From: Gigaspora margarita
Taxonomy: Eukaryota; Glomeromycota; Glomeromycetes; Diversisporales; Gigasporaceae
Direction of reading: 5' to 3'
NCBI GenBank assembly: GCA_009809945.1
Contig: WTPW01000444.1
Coordinates: 1-64,000, forward strand
Length of the DNA: 64,000 bases
The first letter of the stretch is position 1; every line of letters begins with the position of its first letter. This document shows, in pieces, positions 23,287-34,569 of this stretch. The position numbers and the translations under genes are program-made. The notes under the pieces are model-generated. The model did not search any database and had not been told where the DNA came from. It saw only the letters and a list, made by a program, of their open reading frames with translations.

Positions 23287-23574
23287 GGGATGGCTAAAGC
23301 CAGGTGTGTTTATATGTTTTTGATTATTTAATTAAAATTAGAGTAAGAGTTAGTTAGAGTTAGAGTTAGACTTGTTTTTATAAGTAAAATTGTCTTCCCG
23401 ACATTTTTTATTAATGCTTCTAGACAGGTTTAGATACTCGTTTCTTGTATTTTTGGCATTTTTCACTTTTTTTCTTTGTTTTTGTCTTGTCAGACTGATC
23501 CATAAAGATCAAATTTTATGATTTGATTGGCTTTTTATTACATGAACACATCTTATCTGGCTTTAGATGACCCC
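23287..23574. mobile_element. hAT-like MITE inserted in gene A exon 3
   Basis: 288 bp with ends GGGATGGCTAAAGCCAG and, reversed, GGGGTCATCTAAAGCCAG. It is flanked by AAAATGAG / AAAATGGG (23279-23286, 23575-23582), an 8-bp duplication with one transition. Removing it with one duplication restores an open frame around EFPKWVAKLF. A relative of 286 bp is at 29237-29522. Confidence 0.82.
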
Positions 23575-24215
23575 AAAATGGGTTGCTAAACTTTTTAGAA
23601 ATGAATTGCATGCGCTGTTTATTCGTTGTAGGAACCTTAATGATGCCAAATCTAATGAAATAATTAAGAAATTCCTAAAAATTTTGGTTCCAGAAATAGG
23701 AGAACAAATTTTTGATGATGCAGCATCAAAATTTCGTTCTACCTTTATTGAGTAGTAGCACATTCTTTGGACTAAAATAAATAAATTGTTTACAAATTTG
23801 CAAACAAGGGCAAAAAGGTAATGTAATTATTAATTATTAATATATTTTTTTTAATACTAATATTAATATGTTTATTGCTTAGTGATGATATCAATGCCCT
23901 TTTTGCGAATATAAGTGCAGATGATATGTGAAAAGTGTGGCATCAATTTCTTGTCAATATTAATATCGCTGCAATTCATTCTGAGTCTAATGGCTCAAAT
24001 AATTTCGAAAAATCACTTCTTGATATAGTATGCGCTGGTATATGGGCGATAAATTTTTATAATCCAAAAAATGCCCAAATGTTGTTTTTTAATTTAAATA
24101 ATGATCTATATATAGTCAATTTAAATGTTTTAACTCTTAGTGGTTGGAATGTTGCAACATCTATCGATTTAAGTCAATACACTTTTCATGGTAACAAGAG
24201 TGCCGATTTGTAAAT

Positions 24216-24430
24216 AGTTTTTTTTTTCTTTTTTTTTGTAAGTTTTTTTTCTTTTTTTTTTGTAATTTGCAAAAAATAGTTTTTTTTTCTTTTTTTTTTG
24301 TAATTTTCAAAAAATAGTTTTTTTTCAAATTTTTTTTTTTCTTTTTTTTGTAATTTGCAAAAAATAGTATAAATATGTTTTTTTTCTTTTTTTTTGTAAT
24401 TTGCAAAAAAAAATTAAAAATCAATAAATT
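24216..24430. repeat. T-rich tandem repeat after gene A
   Basis: About five units of roughly 40 bases, AAAAAATAGTTTTTTTTCTT plus TTTTTTTGTAATTTGC. It lies directly after the gene A stop, in its 3' flank. Confidence 0.85.
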
Positions 24431-24517
24431 TGTTTTTTTGATGCATTTTATTAAAATTTTGAATATACCATAGCAAATGTTAATGACTATTGAAATATTG
24501 ACCAAATTTTTAGAATT

Positions 24518-24843
24518 TTACTAAAATGCATCTATAGTATTTTGTATTTTCTTGTTATTTAATGGATATCAGTAGACATGGTGTATTCTGTGGAAAATGT
24601 ATACTGTGTCTACTAATATTTATTTAATAACTATATATACATTATCTTAAAAACTGGCTAATTAATTGGTACTAAATGTTTTAAGTAAAAATGTTCTATG
24701 CCTCGAAAACTCTTTACATACTTTAACTCTAACATAAAAAAAATTTTGTCAAAAAAATTTTTTTTTAACAAAACTTATAAAGACGTACAAAATTTAAAAC
24801 ATAATAAAAAACATATAATAAGTACAAAACACTATAATTGCAT
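24518..24843. repeat. Decayed family G element
   Basis: Begins TTTTACTAAAATGCATCTAT and ends AACACTATAATTGCATTTTA, matching family G termini. The interior differs, with inverted TTAATGGATATCAGTAGACA / TGTGTCTACTAATATTTATT segments. Confidence 0.5.
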
Positions 24844-25089
24844 TTTATAATAAATGAATCTTTATTATTAAGAAATTGTGATAAAATATTGACCAAATCG
24901 TCAAGATTTTGATCATTAGGCTTATTTTTATAACACTAGCACGATTCTATATAGTATATTCCTGATATGTGGATATTAATCGAACTTGGCTAACTTAACT
25001 ACATATTATGGTCAATAAAATATCACTACAATTTTAATATATAGCAACTAATTTTTAAATTTGCAATAAAATAAAATATGTTTTTATTA

Positions 25090-27012
25090 TTAATTAAGAT
25101 TAAGTTTACTTGCAATATCAAGACCACTTCTTGATGGTACATGCATGTTTTTGGTTAAATTGTCCAAGTTTTTTACTTGGTCAATATTCTTGTTTTGCCA
25201 ATGGATTTTAAACATTCTACAAATCAATCGCACTAATTTTTTTACTGCATTACATCTTTTAAGCTCACTTCGATTAGTTCCTCCAATAAACCTATGAAGA
25301 ACATCTATCGTTACTTTTTCATTAATATAATTATTAATATTTTCATTTGTTAATGATATTACACCTTGTCTAAAATTAAATAATACGTACAAATATCAGA
25401 TATAATATAAATTTTAATATTACGTATATATTTAATATATATATGCCTTTCTTGTATTTCTTTATAATTTTTAACATGACCCAATACTGTTTGGCTGAGT
25501 CTGTGCCAAAAATCACTTAATTTATTTTTTGTTTTAGTTTGTATCTCTGTTTCTTCTTTAGAATAAGGTGGATACCCAAATATTTTTTTAACAAATTCAT
25601 CAATACATATTGCTGGGGGAAATCTTGCTCTAAGAAAGAGACATTTTATTTCCTTATCCCATATACATGCACCATCCTAAAAAAAATTATTTTTATTATT
25701 TATTTTTATTATTTATATTCTTTTTTTTTAAAAAGAAAATAGATTATATCATAAATCTTACTCTATTATTATTTATTTTTGATGAAATTGCAGATAAAGG
25801 CATTGACGATTCATTTAAAAGTACCAATATTTTCGATTGATGATGAGGATGCCATATACATTTGGTTGGCTAATTGCAATATAGATAGATTTTTTACTAG
25901 CCAATTGCATATTTCTAAAATATTATTCATCCTGCCAAATTCTGCTGGAATTTGACTAACTTCATGATTTTGTTGTTTTCCTTTAGATTTTTTTTTTTAA
26001 AAATATTAACAAATTAAAATTTAATAATAAATAAATTATATATTAAAAATTAGATAATGGATCCAATCTTAATAGTAATTATCTGATATACCTGATTGAA
26101 ATTCTTCTTCATACTCATTACTTGAAATTGCTATTGATGAGTTGGCTTATTTTAATACAGTATAAAATATGAAAGTTAANGAATTAAATATTAATAATAT
26201 AACAATAATTTCNAAATAATTCCCAGATTCNATTATCTATTTTTTGATTAATGTTTAACTGATACTAGATCTAAGCTCAATAAACAAATACCTGATTGAA
26301 ATTCTTCATAATTATTATGTTCATTGCTTGAAATTGCTGTTAATAATTTGGTTTAGTTTAGTCCAGTATAATAATGATAATAATAATAATTAATATATTA
26401 ATTTAATGCTAACAATAATTATCATTTTGTTGACTATCATCGTTATCTCCAATATTGTCCTCTGGTAGTATATCTAAAATATTTGTTGCTATATGAGATG
26501 TTAAAGCATTATCTGTTTCATCTCAAATGTAACGTTTCCTTTATAAAATATTTTATTTTATTAGTAATAATACTATAAAAATTAAATAATTTTAATAAAG
26601 TACTTTGATTTTGACTTCTTGAAGATTTAGACAATGATGAAGCATTATTATTGTCTTCATTGTCATTGTTTTGGATATTTCCTTTTATAAATATTTTCAT
26701 TTTTTTAAAAAAAGAAGAATACTATATAAAGATTAAATAATACTTAAAATATTAATAAATTACTTTGATTTTGGCTTATTTTAGCATCATTATCATCTTC
26801 ATATAAAATGCTGATTGTTTTAAAGAATTTTTTTGTGATGATTTAGATATATTTTCTATTAAAGATTTATTTAAAGAATTTTTTTGTAAAGGTTTTGCTT
26901 TAGAAAAAGATTTTGAAACTTTTGCTTGAGCCTTCGAAGAAGATTTAGCAACAGTTTCTTGGAGTTTTGAGGATTTTGGTGAATGACTATGCTTTGCTAC
27001 AGTATTTTTCAT
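25090..27012 (-). pseudogene. Gene B: unknown multi-exon gene, broken
   Basis: The start at 27012 gives a Lys/Ser-rich N-terminus (MKNTVAKHSHSPKSS) of about 75 residues. Several small acidic, Ser-rich exons follow (26.72-26.10 kb). Then come globular exons: about 25978-25770 (FGRMNNILEICNWLV; later CIWHPHHQSKILVLLNESS), 25678-25440 (GACIWDKEIKCLFLRARFPP to ICIDEFVKKIFGYPPYS and LSDFWHRLSQTVLGHVKNY) and 25392-25090 (NENINNYINEKVTIDVLHRF to SGLDIASKLNLN, stop). Splice positions are approximate. At least two frameshifts are present: one in an A-run near 26830 and one near 25860. The family is not recognised. It lies tail-to-tail with gene A and head-to-head with gene C. A DNA-binding or accessory function within the transposon is plausible but unproven. 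Confidence 0.6.
26085..26365 (-). repeat. Duplicated short exons of gene B
   Basis: Two small exons about 190 bases apart encode SSIAISSNEYEEEFQSG (26155-26094) and LLTAISSNEHNNYEEFQSG (26350-26293), each followed by a GT donor. They look like a tandem exon duplication. A similar pair around SQNQS occurs at about 26770 and 26610. Confidence 0.6.
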
Positions 27013-28135
27013 TTTTAAAAATAATGTGATAAAGTATAGAGTTCAAAGCTTGTAAAAAAACTCCCAATTTTTTAACAATTTTTTAACAACATATATTTGT
27101 TATCGTTACTATTTTATTGATAATTTTATTGATATTGAAATATAATTAATAAAATTAAAATATAGTAAATTTATTAATTTAAACTTTTGTTTATATTTTA
27201 TTTTCAAATTAACTATATAATTTTTATTAATATGAGTTACATATTAATTTAAACTTTTTGTTTACATGGTTTAACTTCTTGTATTAGGGGTTTCAAAGTT
27301 AAAATATAGAATTTTCAAGCTCAATTAATTGATTAGTAGTGCAGTCACAATTAGTCAAATAATTGCAATATTTATTCCGGGTATAGTGGAGACCACATGT
27401 GATTGATTATGTATTATTGTATTTGTTATTAAAATACATAACGATAACGATAACTATAATAATAATAAATAAATAAAATAAATACTTTAACCATATTAGT
27501 AATATAATATTTATTAAAAACACACATGATCACTCAACACCTCAACATGTTTTTAGATGCAGGCCTGCAGGGAACTATATATAATAGTTATATCCTGGGT
27601 AGTTGGGTATAAGCGGGAGCTGAAAGTCCTACTTATATACATAGTGCCCAGGGTATGTATAACTAATTTATGCCTAATATAGTAGCCAGAGTAATAAAAA
27701 ATAAGTCATACGTAGCCTATAGATGTAATATAAATACATATACATATAATAAGAAATATACCAATGCTATATCGGGTATATGATATGATTATAAATATAT
27801 ATAAACTGATAAATACATATTCATTTCAATAATGCTACGTATAATAAGTAGCTAGATAAAAACCAGAAACATATTGGGTTCTGATATGTCTTCAGTTTTT
27901 TTTAAGATATTTAAAATTAAGTAGTATATTTGATGTATTGAGAATTTATTATCAGAATGATTTATAATTCTAATTAATAAAATTTTTATTAATATGAGTT
28001 ATATATTAATTTAAACTTTTTTGTTTATATATTTTAACTTGTATTATGTATTAGAATGATTTATAATTCTAATTAATAAAATTTTATTAACATGAGTTTT
28101 AACTTTTGGTAATTTTTTCATACATCAGTTTGTAT
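27013..28135. other. Spacer between divergent genes B and C, left part
   Basis: No gene. Direct repeats of TTAATTTAAACTTTTTGTTT and TATGAGTTATATATTAATTT occur near 27190-27290 and 27940-28110. A short GCAGGCCTGC palindrome lies near 27561. It may contain promoters for both genes, but none can be identified. Confidence 0.4.
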
Positions 28136-28139
28136 AACT

Positions 28140-28685
28140 CTACACATATCAAAATTTTTTAAAATTGTAAACAAGGATCTCGGCAACCATCTAAGCAAAT
28201 TTGATAAGCTTTTTTTATTTTAATTATACAAATTTATAGTGTTAAAATAAAAAAAAAGTTTATTGAATTTGCTTAGATAGTTGTTGAGATATCTTCATTT
28301 AAAGTTTGAAAAATGCCTATTAATCTGAAGTAATAAAATTTTTCAAAATTTTAAACAGGATATATCAGCAATTATCTAAGCAAATTCAATGAACTTTTTC
28401 TGTTTTAATTATACAGATATATGGTGTTAAAATAAAAAAATATTTATCAAATTTGCTTAGATGATTGCTGATATATCCTGTTTAAATTTTGAAAAATTTT
28501 ATTACTTCAGATTAATAGATGCTTTTCAAAGATATCTCGGCAACTATCTGGGCAAATTCGATAAACTTTTTTTTATTTTAACACCATATATCTGTATAAT
28601 TAAAACAGGAAAAGTTCATTGAATTTGCTTCGATAATTGCCGAAATATCCTTGTTTACAATTTTAAAAAATTTTGATATACATAA
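28140..28685. repeat. Cluster of nested palindromes
   Basis: At least four alternating copies of TATCTAAGCAAATTCAATGA- and TTGAATTTGCTTAGATAATT-like segments, with GGATATATCAGCAATTATCT / GATTGCTGATATATCCTG arms. The outer arms are TTGTAAACAAGGAT / TCCTTGTTTACAA. This is several rounds of foldback structure inside one element. Confidence 0.75.
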
Positions 28686-28776
28686 AGTCTTATTAATATG
28701 ACAAAATAACAATAATATTATTTATCTGTTAATTCGTGATCCATATGCCAAACAGTGAAAATCTATAGTAATATAT

Positions 28777-29220
28777 GGGGCAAATCAATTATTGTTTATC
28801 AAATTTCTGGAATCTGGTACTGTCAGAGCAATAGCAAATTTTTTTATTAAGCTAACCTTACTTCTCCACTAATTGAAAGTTGTAGAGCACATTCTTGCGA
28901 TTCTAATGGTAGTAAAACCATTAAAATTGGTCTAGAAGATCACAAGATATCGTTAAAAAACATTTCGCGACCATATAGAGTTTCTATATAAACAATATTA
29001 TTGTTTACATAGAAACTCTATATGATCGCAAAACGTTTTTTAACAATATCTTGTGATCTACTAGTCCAATTTTAATGATTTTACTACCATTAGAATCGCA
29101 AGAATGTGCTCTACAATTTTCAATTAGTGGAGAAGTAAAGATTAGCTTAATAAAAAAATTTGCTATTGCTCTGACAGTGCCAGATTCCAGAAATTTGATA
29201 AACAATAATTGATTTACCCC
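28777..29220. repeat. Palindromic foldback element
   Basis: 444-bp inverted repeat: ends GGGGCAAATCAATTATTG and its complement, interior GAATCTGGTACTGTC and CATTCTTGCGATTCTAATGG mirrored, centre AATATTATT near 28997. The open frame through it is a mirror artefact. Confidence 0.85.
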
Positions 29221-29236
29221 AATTTTACTATATATG

Positions 29237-29522
29237 GGGGTCGTCTAAAGCGGAGGCAAATAATGTGATCAACAGCCAATCAAATTATAAAATTTTGATG
29301 ATCGCTGGCGAAGCAAAACAAGAAATAAAAGCAAAAACCTGAAAATTACAAAAAACGGCAGTCTAAACATACCTTGATGTGTTAATCAAAAATGTCGGGA
29401 AGGCAATTTTGCTTATATATATCTATTTAAAACCTAATATACCCCTAATATAAAATGACCCTAACCCTAAAGTTAATTTAAAAAATTATTAAATATGTAT
29501 TGCCTCCGCTTTAGACGTCCCC
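29237..29522. mobile_element. hAT-like MITE related to the gene A insertion
   Basis: 286 bp with ends GGGGTCGTCTAAAGCGGAGG and, reversed, GGGGACGTCTAAAGCGGAGG. Flanked by TATATATG / TATATATA, an 8-bp duplication with one transition. Similar in ends and length to 23287-23574, and both contain CTAACCCTAA- or TTAGAGTTAG-type interiors. Confidence 0.78.
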
Positions 29523-30387
29523 TATATATAGTAATTTATGCAGCCCCTGTTTGGTATACGGATCACGAATTAAGTAAATTTATATATCTACGTATGATTA
29601 TACATATCAAATATATAGTTATAACAAAACTTAAAATAATAATAACGATAATGTTATTTACAATAAATTTAAATATTAACCATTAATAAAAGATAAAAGT
29701 TCATATTTTTTTACTCAATTGTTTTTTTTCTTTTTTTTACAAGTTATAAAGATAGCTTATTGTTTATTAAATTTCTTTCTTTTTTTAAATTTCTTTTTTT
29801 ATTTCTATTTATAAACACTCTTGCTATAATTGTTTTAACATGTTGCATAATAAATTTGGAACAAAAAATGATAAAAATAATAAATTTTTTCATTAAGACA
29901 AAGATTTTCTTATAACACTTCTAAATCTTTAACACAAGATTCTTTAGAAAGTTCTACAATTCAGTTAGACCCTTCTACTGTTTATTCTTCTGATGAACCA
30001 ATGAAGTATTATGAAGAATCTAATGAGTGTTCTTTTGAAGAAAACAATATTAGTTACTATAATAAAACTGGTATATATTTTTCAGAAGAATTAGATGATG
30101 ATCAAAATTCTTGTGAATTTACTTCGAAAGCTTCTAGCAATTGTAATTCTTGTGATGAATTAAGTAGTGGTAATAAATCAAGTAGTAATAGTTTATCAAC
30201 ATCAGTTGAAAATGAATTTTTGATGATATTGCTAATAAAGCTTTAGATTCAGATAAGTTGTCACAAAATATTGGTGATTTTTTACTATATTTTGAAAATA
30301 CAACCACTGCATTAATGTTTAGTTGGATACAAAAGAATAGTATTGGTAATATTTAATTTAAATTTATATGTAAATTTTTAAACTTAA

Positions 30388-30500
30388 TTTTTCTTAAAGC
30401 GTAGTAATTGTATAGTAATAATATAGTAATTACATAATTACAATTAAATTTAATCGTAGTTACATAGTTACTATGTGGTTACTGTACCATAAGAAATTTA
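30388..30500. repeat. AGTTACTA MITE in gene C intron 1
   Basis: Palindrome with TTTCTTAAAGCGTAG / GTACCATAAGAAA ends, related to 5279-5398. It lies between the splice sites of a phase-1 intron. Confidence 0.65.
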
Positions 30501-32959
30501 AATTTCTGCAAAGTATTTTAATTAAAAATATTAATTATTTTAAAAAAAACTTTAGCTACTAATGCATATGATGAACTTGTTGAAATACTTTATCATCCTC
30601 AATTCAATCTTGATCATATGGTTAAAAATATTCAGTCCCTTAGATATTGGAGACAAAAACTTCCTCTTATGCCAATATACTCAAGACCTATTAATATTTC
30701 AACTATGAAGACTTCTTCAAAGTCTAACAAAATTAAGAAACGCTATTATTTGTCAATTAAAGATATAATTTAGAATGTTTTAAATAATCCTTCTTTAATA
30801 CGGCATATGTATTTTGGACCTGGTCAAGAAGTTACTTATAAATCAGAATATTGGCATAGTAATTTATGGTCTGAATCTCCATTATATGGTCAAGAATCAA
30901 TAACTATTAATAATGGTAAGTTATTATTAATATTTAATTTGATTTTTATTTTATTTATTTATTTTTAATTTAATTTTTATTTTATTTATTTATTTTTTAA
31001 TTTNATTTTTATTTTATTACTTAAACAAAACTATAATTTTTAGAAATTTATAATACAGGAGATTTTATTTATTATCAAGAAAATGGTATACGATTAGGAT
31101 GAATTCGAGCTATAGTTTTAGCAAATGAAATTCTAAAACTAAAGATTCAAAAAATTATTAAATTTGGTGAACTTCCAAAAAATATTCAAAGCAGCAACCA
31201 TCAAGTTAGTTCTCAATCAGGAGAGGTATGGTTAGTTGACCAAGTTATTAATAACTTGGTCAACAAGCATGAAGTCGTTGAGCATGTGAGTGTTACTATC
31301 TTATCTAATAATAAAGAACAATATTCTTATTATATAAATGAGATCATTTATAAATTTAAAGGCCATTGGAAGATTCGAAATATCTTATTGAAATATCAAC
31401 ATCCTTCTGAATATGCAACAGTTTCTTTACCACCAAGTGAAAATATACCAGTTTTCAAACTATTCCTGGATCTTTATTATGATAATTTTGGGACATATCG
31501 AAATGTATATCATTCACTTGGCAGTGTTTATATACAATTTGGCAACATGCTAATATCTTTAAGGCAACAGTTAAGAAATCACTTTGTGTTGGGATTTGTA
31601 CCCTTTGGTGGATCATTCAATGAATTTATTAGACCATTTATTATAGAAATAAAGTTTTTAGAAAGTGGTCAATTAATGAATATCCAAGGCCAGGAGTACT
31701 GGGTTATTACTAGTCTAGGGGTAGTTATAGCAGATCTTCCACAAGGGAATAATCTTGCTGGTTTTAAAAGGCATAGTGCAAATAAGGAATATCAAACTTG
31801 TCAAGTTTCTAAAGAACATTTTACAAATAATGATTTGGATTTTAAAAACTTGTCAAGATATCAGCATATTACCAATAGCCAATTTCATGAAATTGCATTA
31901 TTCAAATCTATACAAGAGCATAAATTAGTTGCAACTAAATATGGGCTGTGCAATAATATTCCAATATTAAGTCAACTAATATGGGATCAGCATCTTCAAA
32001 CACCTCAAGATATCTATCATGCAACTGCTGGAAAAATAATGAGGCTTTTAAAATTAACAGTTAATTTATTTTTACCAAAAGGTCAAAAAGAATTTATTGA
32101 AGTCTAGAAAAATTTTGAATATCCACCACACTGGGAACATTTGTCTAATCCAATTAGTCACCATAAAAGTTTTATGATGTCTGACTACCTTCGTCTAGCA
32201 ATGGTTATACCATTTATTCTTAACTGATTTTTAAAGGCTTGGCATATTAAAAGCACTGAATTAACAAATATTCAGCAACGAATAAATGCTAATTGTACAG
32301 ATTTGGTTTCTAAATCTTTAATTAAATATTGGGTTTTAGTTGCAAAATCAGCACAATTAGTATTTAAAAAATCATATTCAACAGATGATTATAAAAATCT
32401 TCAAAAATGTTTGGAGACAGAAAGTCAAATATTAACTCAAGTAATTATTATTTATTTATATTATTATTAAAATACGTATATAATTTATAATAAGTCTGTT
32501 AATATAATTTCTTGTTAGATTTTTGCTGAATTTGAGAATCTTCCTAATCTTCATATAAATAACCATTTACCATTATATGCACATATATATGGCAACCTTG
32601 TAAATACTTCAGTTGGTACTAAAGAAATGGTTTACTGAATTTTTAAAAACCTAGTACTACAAACAAAATTGCAAGAATATTGAACTAGATTTGTTGAAAT
32701 GATATACTACATTATTTGCTATTCAGCATCTTATTGATAGTGGTGTTGATATCAGAATCTCAAAATCTAATCAAGGCTTTGTCAATATTTCACAAGATTT
32801 TAAAAAATTATTTAGTGATTGGTTTATTACCAAAACTAATAATTTTATACAATTAGATCAAGATATTGATATTGAAGGTTATTATCATTTGCTATTTTTT
32901 TCTTGTCATTACTATTTTATTTATTACAGTAATACATTATTGGATTTTCAATATATAAT

Positions 32960-33118
32960 AAGGGCCGTGTCATTAATCACCTGATTATTTTTTATTAGAG
33001 GCCTACCCCCCTCCCTCCTTCTTTAATATAGATTTGGTCAGATTCCTATATATAATTTCAATATTTTTTACCCCCCTCCCCCCCTAAAAAATCACCTGAT
33101 TTTTGTCACTCCCCTAAC
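32960..33118. mobile_element. MULE-like MITE in gene C intron 4
   Basis: Inverted copy of the family at 17213 and 37170, running from AAGGGCCGTGTCATTAATCA to GATTTTTGTCACTCCCC. It abuts the palindrome at 33123, so the right TSD is obscured. Confidence 0.7.
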
Positions 33119-33122
33119 TATA

Positions 33123-33310
33123 TGGGTTGTTAATAGAATTCTAACTTTCATAGCTCATATCTCGATAAATTTTAAAGATATCTTAATGATTTAATATTCA
33201 AAAGGAAGCTTAAATCAGAAGCTTTTTTTTGTATATTAAACCATCAAAGTATATTTAAAATTCATCAAAATATGAGCTGTGAAAGTTAGATTTCTATTAA
33301 CGGCCACCCA
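33123..33310. mobile_element. Palindromic MITE, TA target site, in gene C intron 4
   Basis: Ends TGGGTTGTTAATAGAA and, reversed, TGGGTGGCCGTTAATAGAAA, between TA dinucleotides. Interior CATAGCTCATATCTCGAT is mirrored. Related to 54991-55249. Confidence 0.75.
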
Positions 33311-33945
33311 TATATAGTATTATTTTTAATATGAACGTATGTACTAATATATATATTGCTTATTTAGTACATTCACAAATTGAATATATATTTAATATTA
33401 AATTAAAAAAAAGGATTCGTTTACAAGATCTTGAAGAAAAAGTACCATGTCAAATAAATAATTCTGAATTTAGATCAGTGTGATACCTTTCATACTGCGA
33501 TTTTGGGCATGTTGAAGNTCTNATTAATANAGGACTAAGNTTTTATGAAGGTGTAACATATCTGGTAGAGAATAGTTGTAATATTATTGAAAAGTATTCA
33601 TTACATATTGGTGATATTATAACTATTCAAGAAGAAGAAAAAGAAAGCTATGCTATACTGAGAGCAATTTTTCATCATAAAGGCAATAATGGATATTTTT
33701 ATCTATTTATTGTAATTAATTGGCTTGAAAAAACCAATCAAGTTCATAGTTTACTAGAATGCCCAATTTATAAAATTCAATTAGAAAAAAATCGAAATTG
33801 GCGACGTGTCTACCCATTGTCAGTAGTTGATCAAATAAAAAAAGCTCATTTTGGTCATAGATGTTCAAGTGAATATACGATTAGCTATGATTTAGAAAAT
33901 ATGTATTATTTAAAAATGTTTATTATTTTACTGCTATTTAATTAA

Positions 33946-34565
33946 TATTATATTTGATATTATTATATTTCATTAATACATATCAGCTAACTGCTAATTA
34001 TTAATATTTTATATTTTGCAATATAACTTACAGTACATATCTGATATGTATATTAACATGGCTTTTGGCCATGTGACCCAGATTAACCTGTACAAATTTA
34101 GTTAACATACGTACATAATAAATATTGATTGGTATATATATAACTGATTTACAGTAATCAAAATTTTTTTTTGATGTTCTTTTTTGTTATCTAGTTTTTT
34201 TTTCGTTATTTAGTTTTTTTTGTGCTTTTTTTTTGGCCTTTATATTCTTCTATAGTTTTAGAAATTTCTCCTCTCTGCGATGAAGCTAAATTTGAACATA
34301 ACAAAAAGCTACAACTAAAAGCAAAATACGAAAACATAAACTTGAATACGGTAAAAAAAGAATTCTGAACATGATTCCTTAAGGTTCTCTCTATGACTTT
34401 AGAACTTCTTTCTACCTGCTAGTGTTTTTTGATACACTCTATGGAACTTTGCTTTGCTTTTTTTTTAAAAATTTTCTCTATAGGCCTTTTGAGATTCTAC
34501 TCAATAGCAGCTCTGCAGTTTTCTGGTTCATCAATGTTCTATAGTACAGTACTTTGATATTCTTT
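33946..34565. other. Non-coding stretch after gene C
   Basis: No gene. A short palindrome CATGGCTTTTGGCCATG lies near 34059. T-rich TTTTTTTTCGTTATTTAG repeats lie near 34180-34240. Confidence 0.4.
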
Positions 34566-34569
34566 TTAT

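Larger units (their letters stand above)
21783..24213 (+). pseudogene. Gene A: unknown NLS/Gln-rich protein, broken
   Basis: Four exons can be read: 21783-22329, 22547-22983, 23271-23817 (split by a MITE) and 23883-24213. The introns are GT-AG and keep one frame, giving about 521 codons without the MITE. The start MIPKKRKVDSQDE holds a classical basic nuclear-localisation motif. Residues about 15-180 are Gln/Ser/Pro repeats (SQSSTYPVQQ, SQPVQSS). The C-terminal two thirds look globular, with motifs LRNRFGLLTNDLLNDG, KWVAKLFRNELHALF and WAINFYNPKNAQML. I do not recognise the family. Seven in-frame stops occur. Three are in the Gln repeats (CAR to TAR) and four at positions where Trp or Gln fits (FV*QR, IE**HI, DM*KV). 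No frameshift is needed. It converges with gene B. It was probably an accessory or DNA-associated protein of the transposon, which is inference. Confidence 0.7.
29884..33945 (+). pseudogene. Gene C: KDZ/Plavaka-like transposase, broken
   Basis: A multi-exon transposase-like gene; the product would cut and move the element in the nucleus. The N-terminus (29884-30245) is an acidic, Ser-rich leader. After a frameshift near 30217 come LDSDKLSQNIGDFLLYFEN, then IYSRPI and HMYFGPGQEVTYKSEYWHS. A segment YYQENGIRLG..IRAIVLANE follows, then the core with VIADLPQGNNLAGFKRHSA, YQTCQVSKEHF and QLIWDQHLQTPQDIYHATAG, and PPHWEHLSNPISHHKSFM. The C-terminus has a BAH-like segment, YAILRAIFHHKGNNGYFYLF. The DLPQGN and C-x2-C-type parts resemble fungal KDZ/Plavaka transposases, recognised from memory of the family. 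Introns: 30346-30555, 30916-31043, 32441-32518, 32878-33367. Two frameshifts and about seven stops (TGA or TAG at likely Trp, Arg or Gln codons) inactivate it. Confidence 0.7.

Noticed and set aside
24161-24505. 114-codon Lys-rich minus-strand frame
   Set aside because: Translation of the T-rich tandem repeat after gene A.
29884-33945. Gene with alternative code (TGA = Trp)
   Set aside because: The intact host gene uses TGA as stop and TGG for Trp, and the transposon genes also contain TAG/TAA stops and frameshifts.
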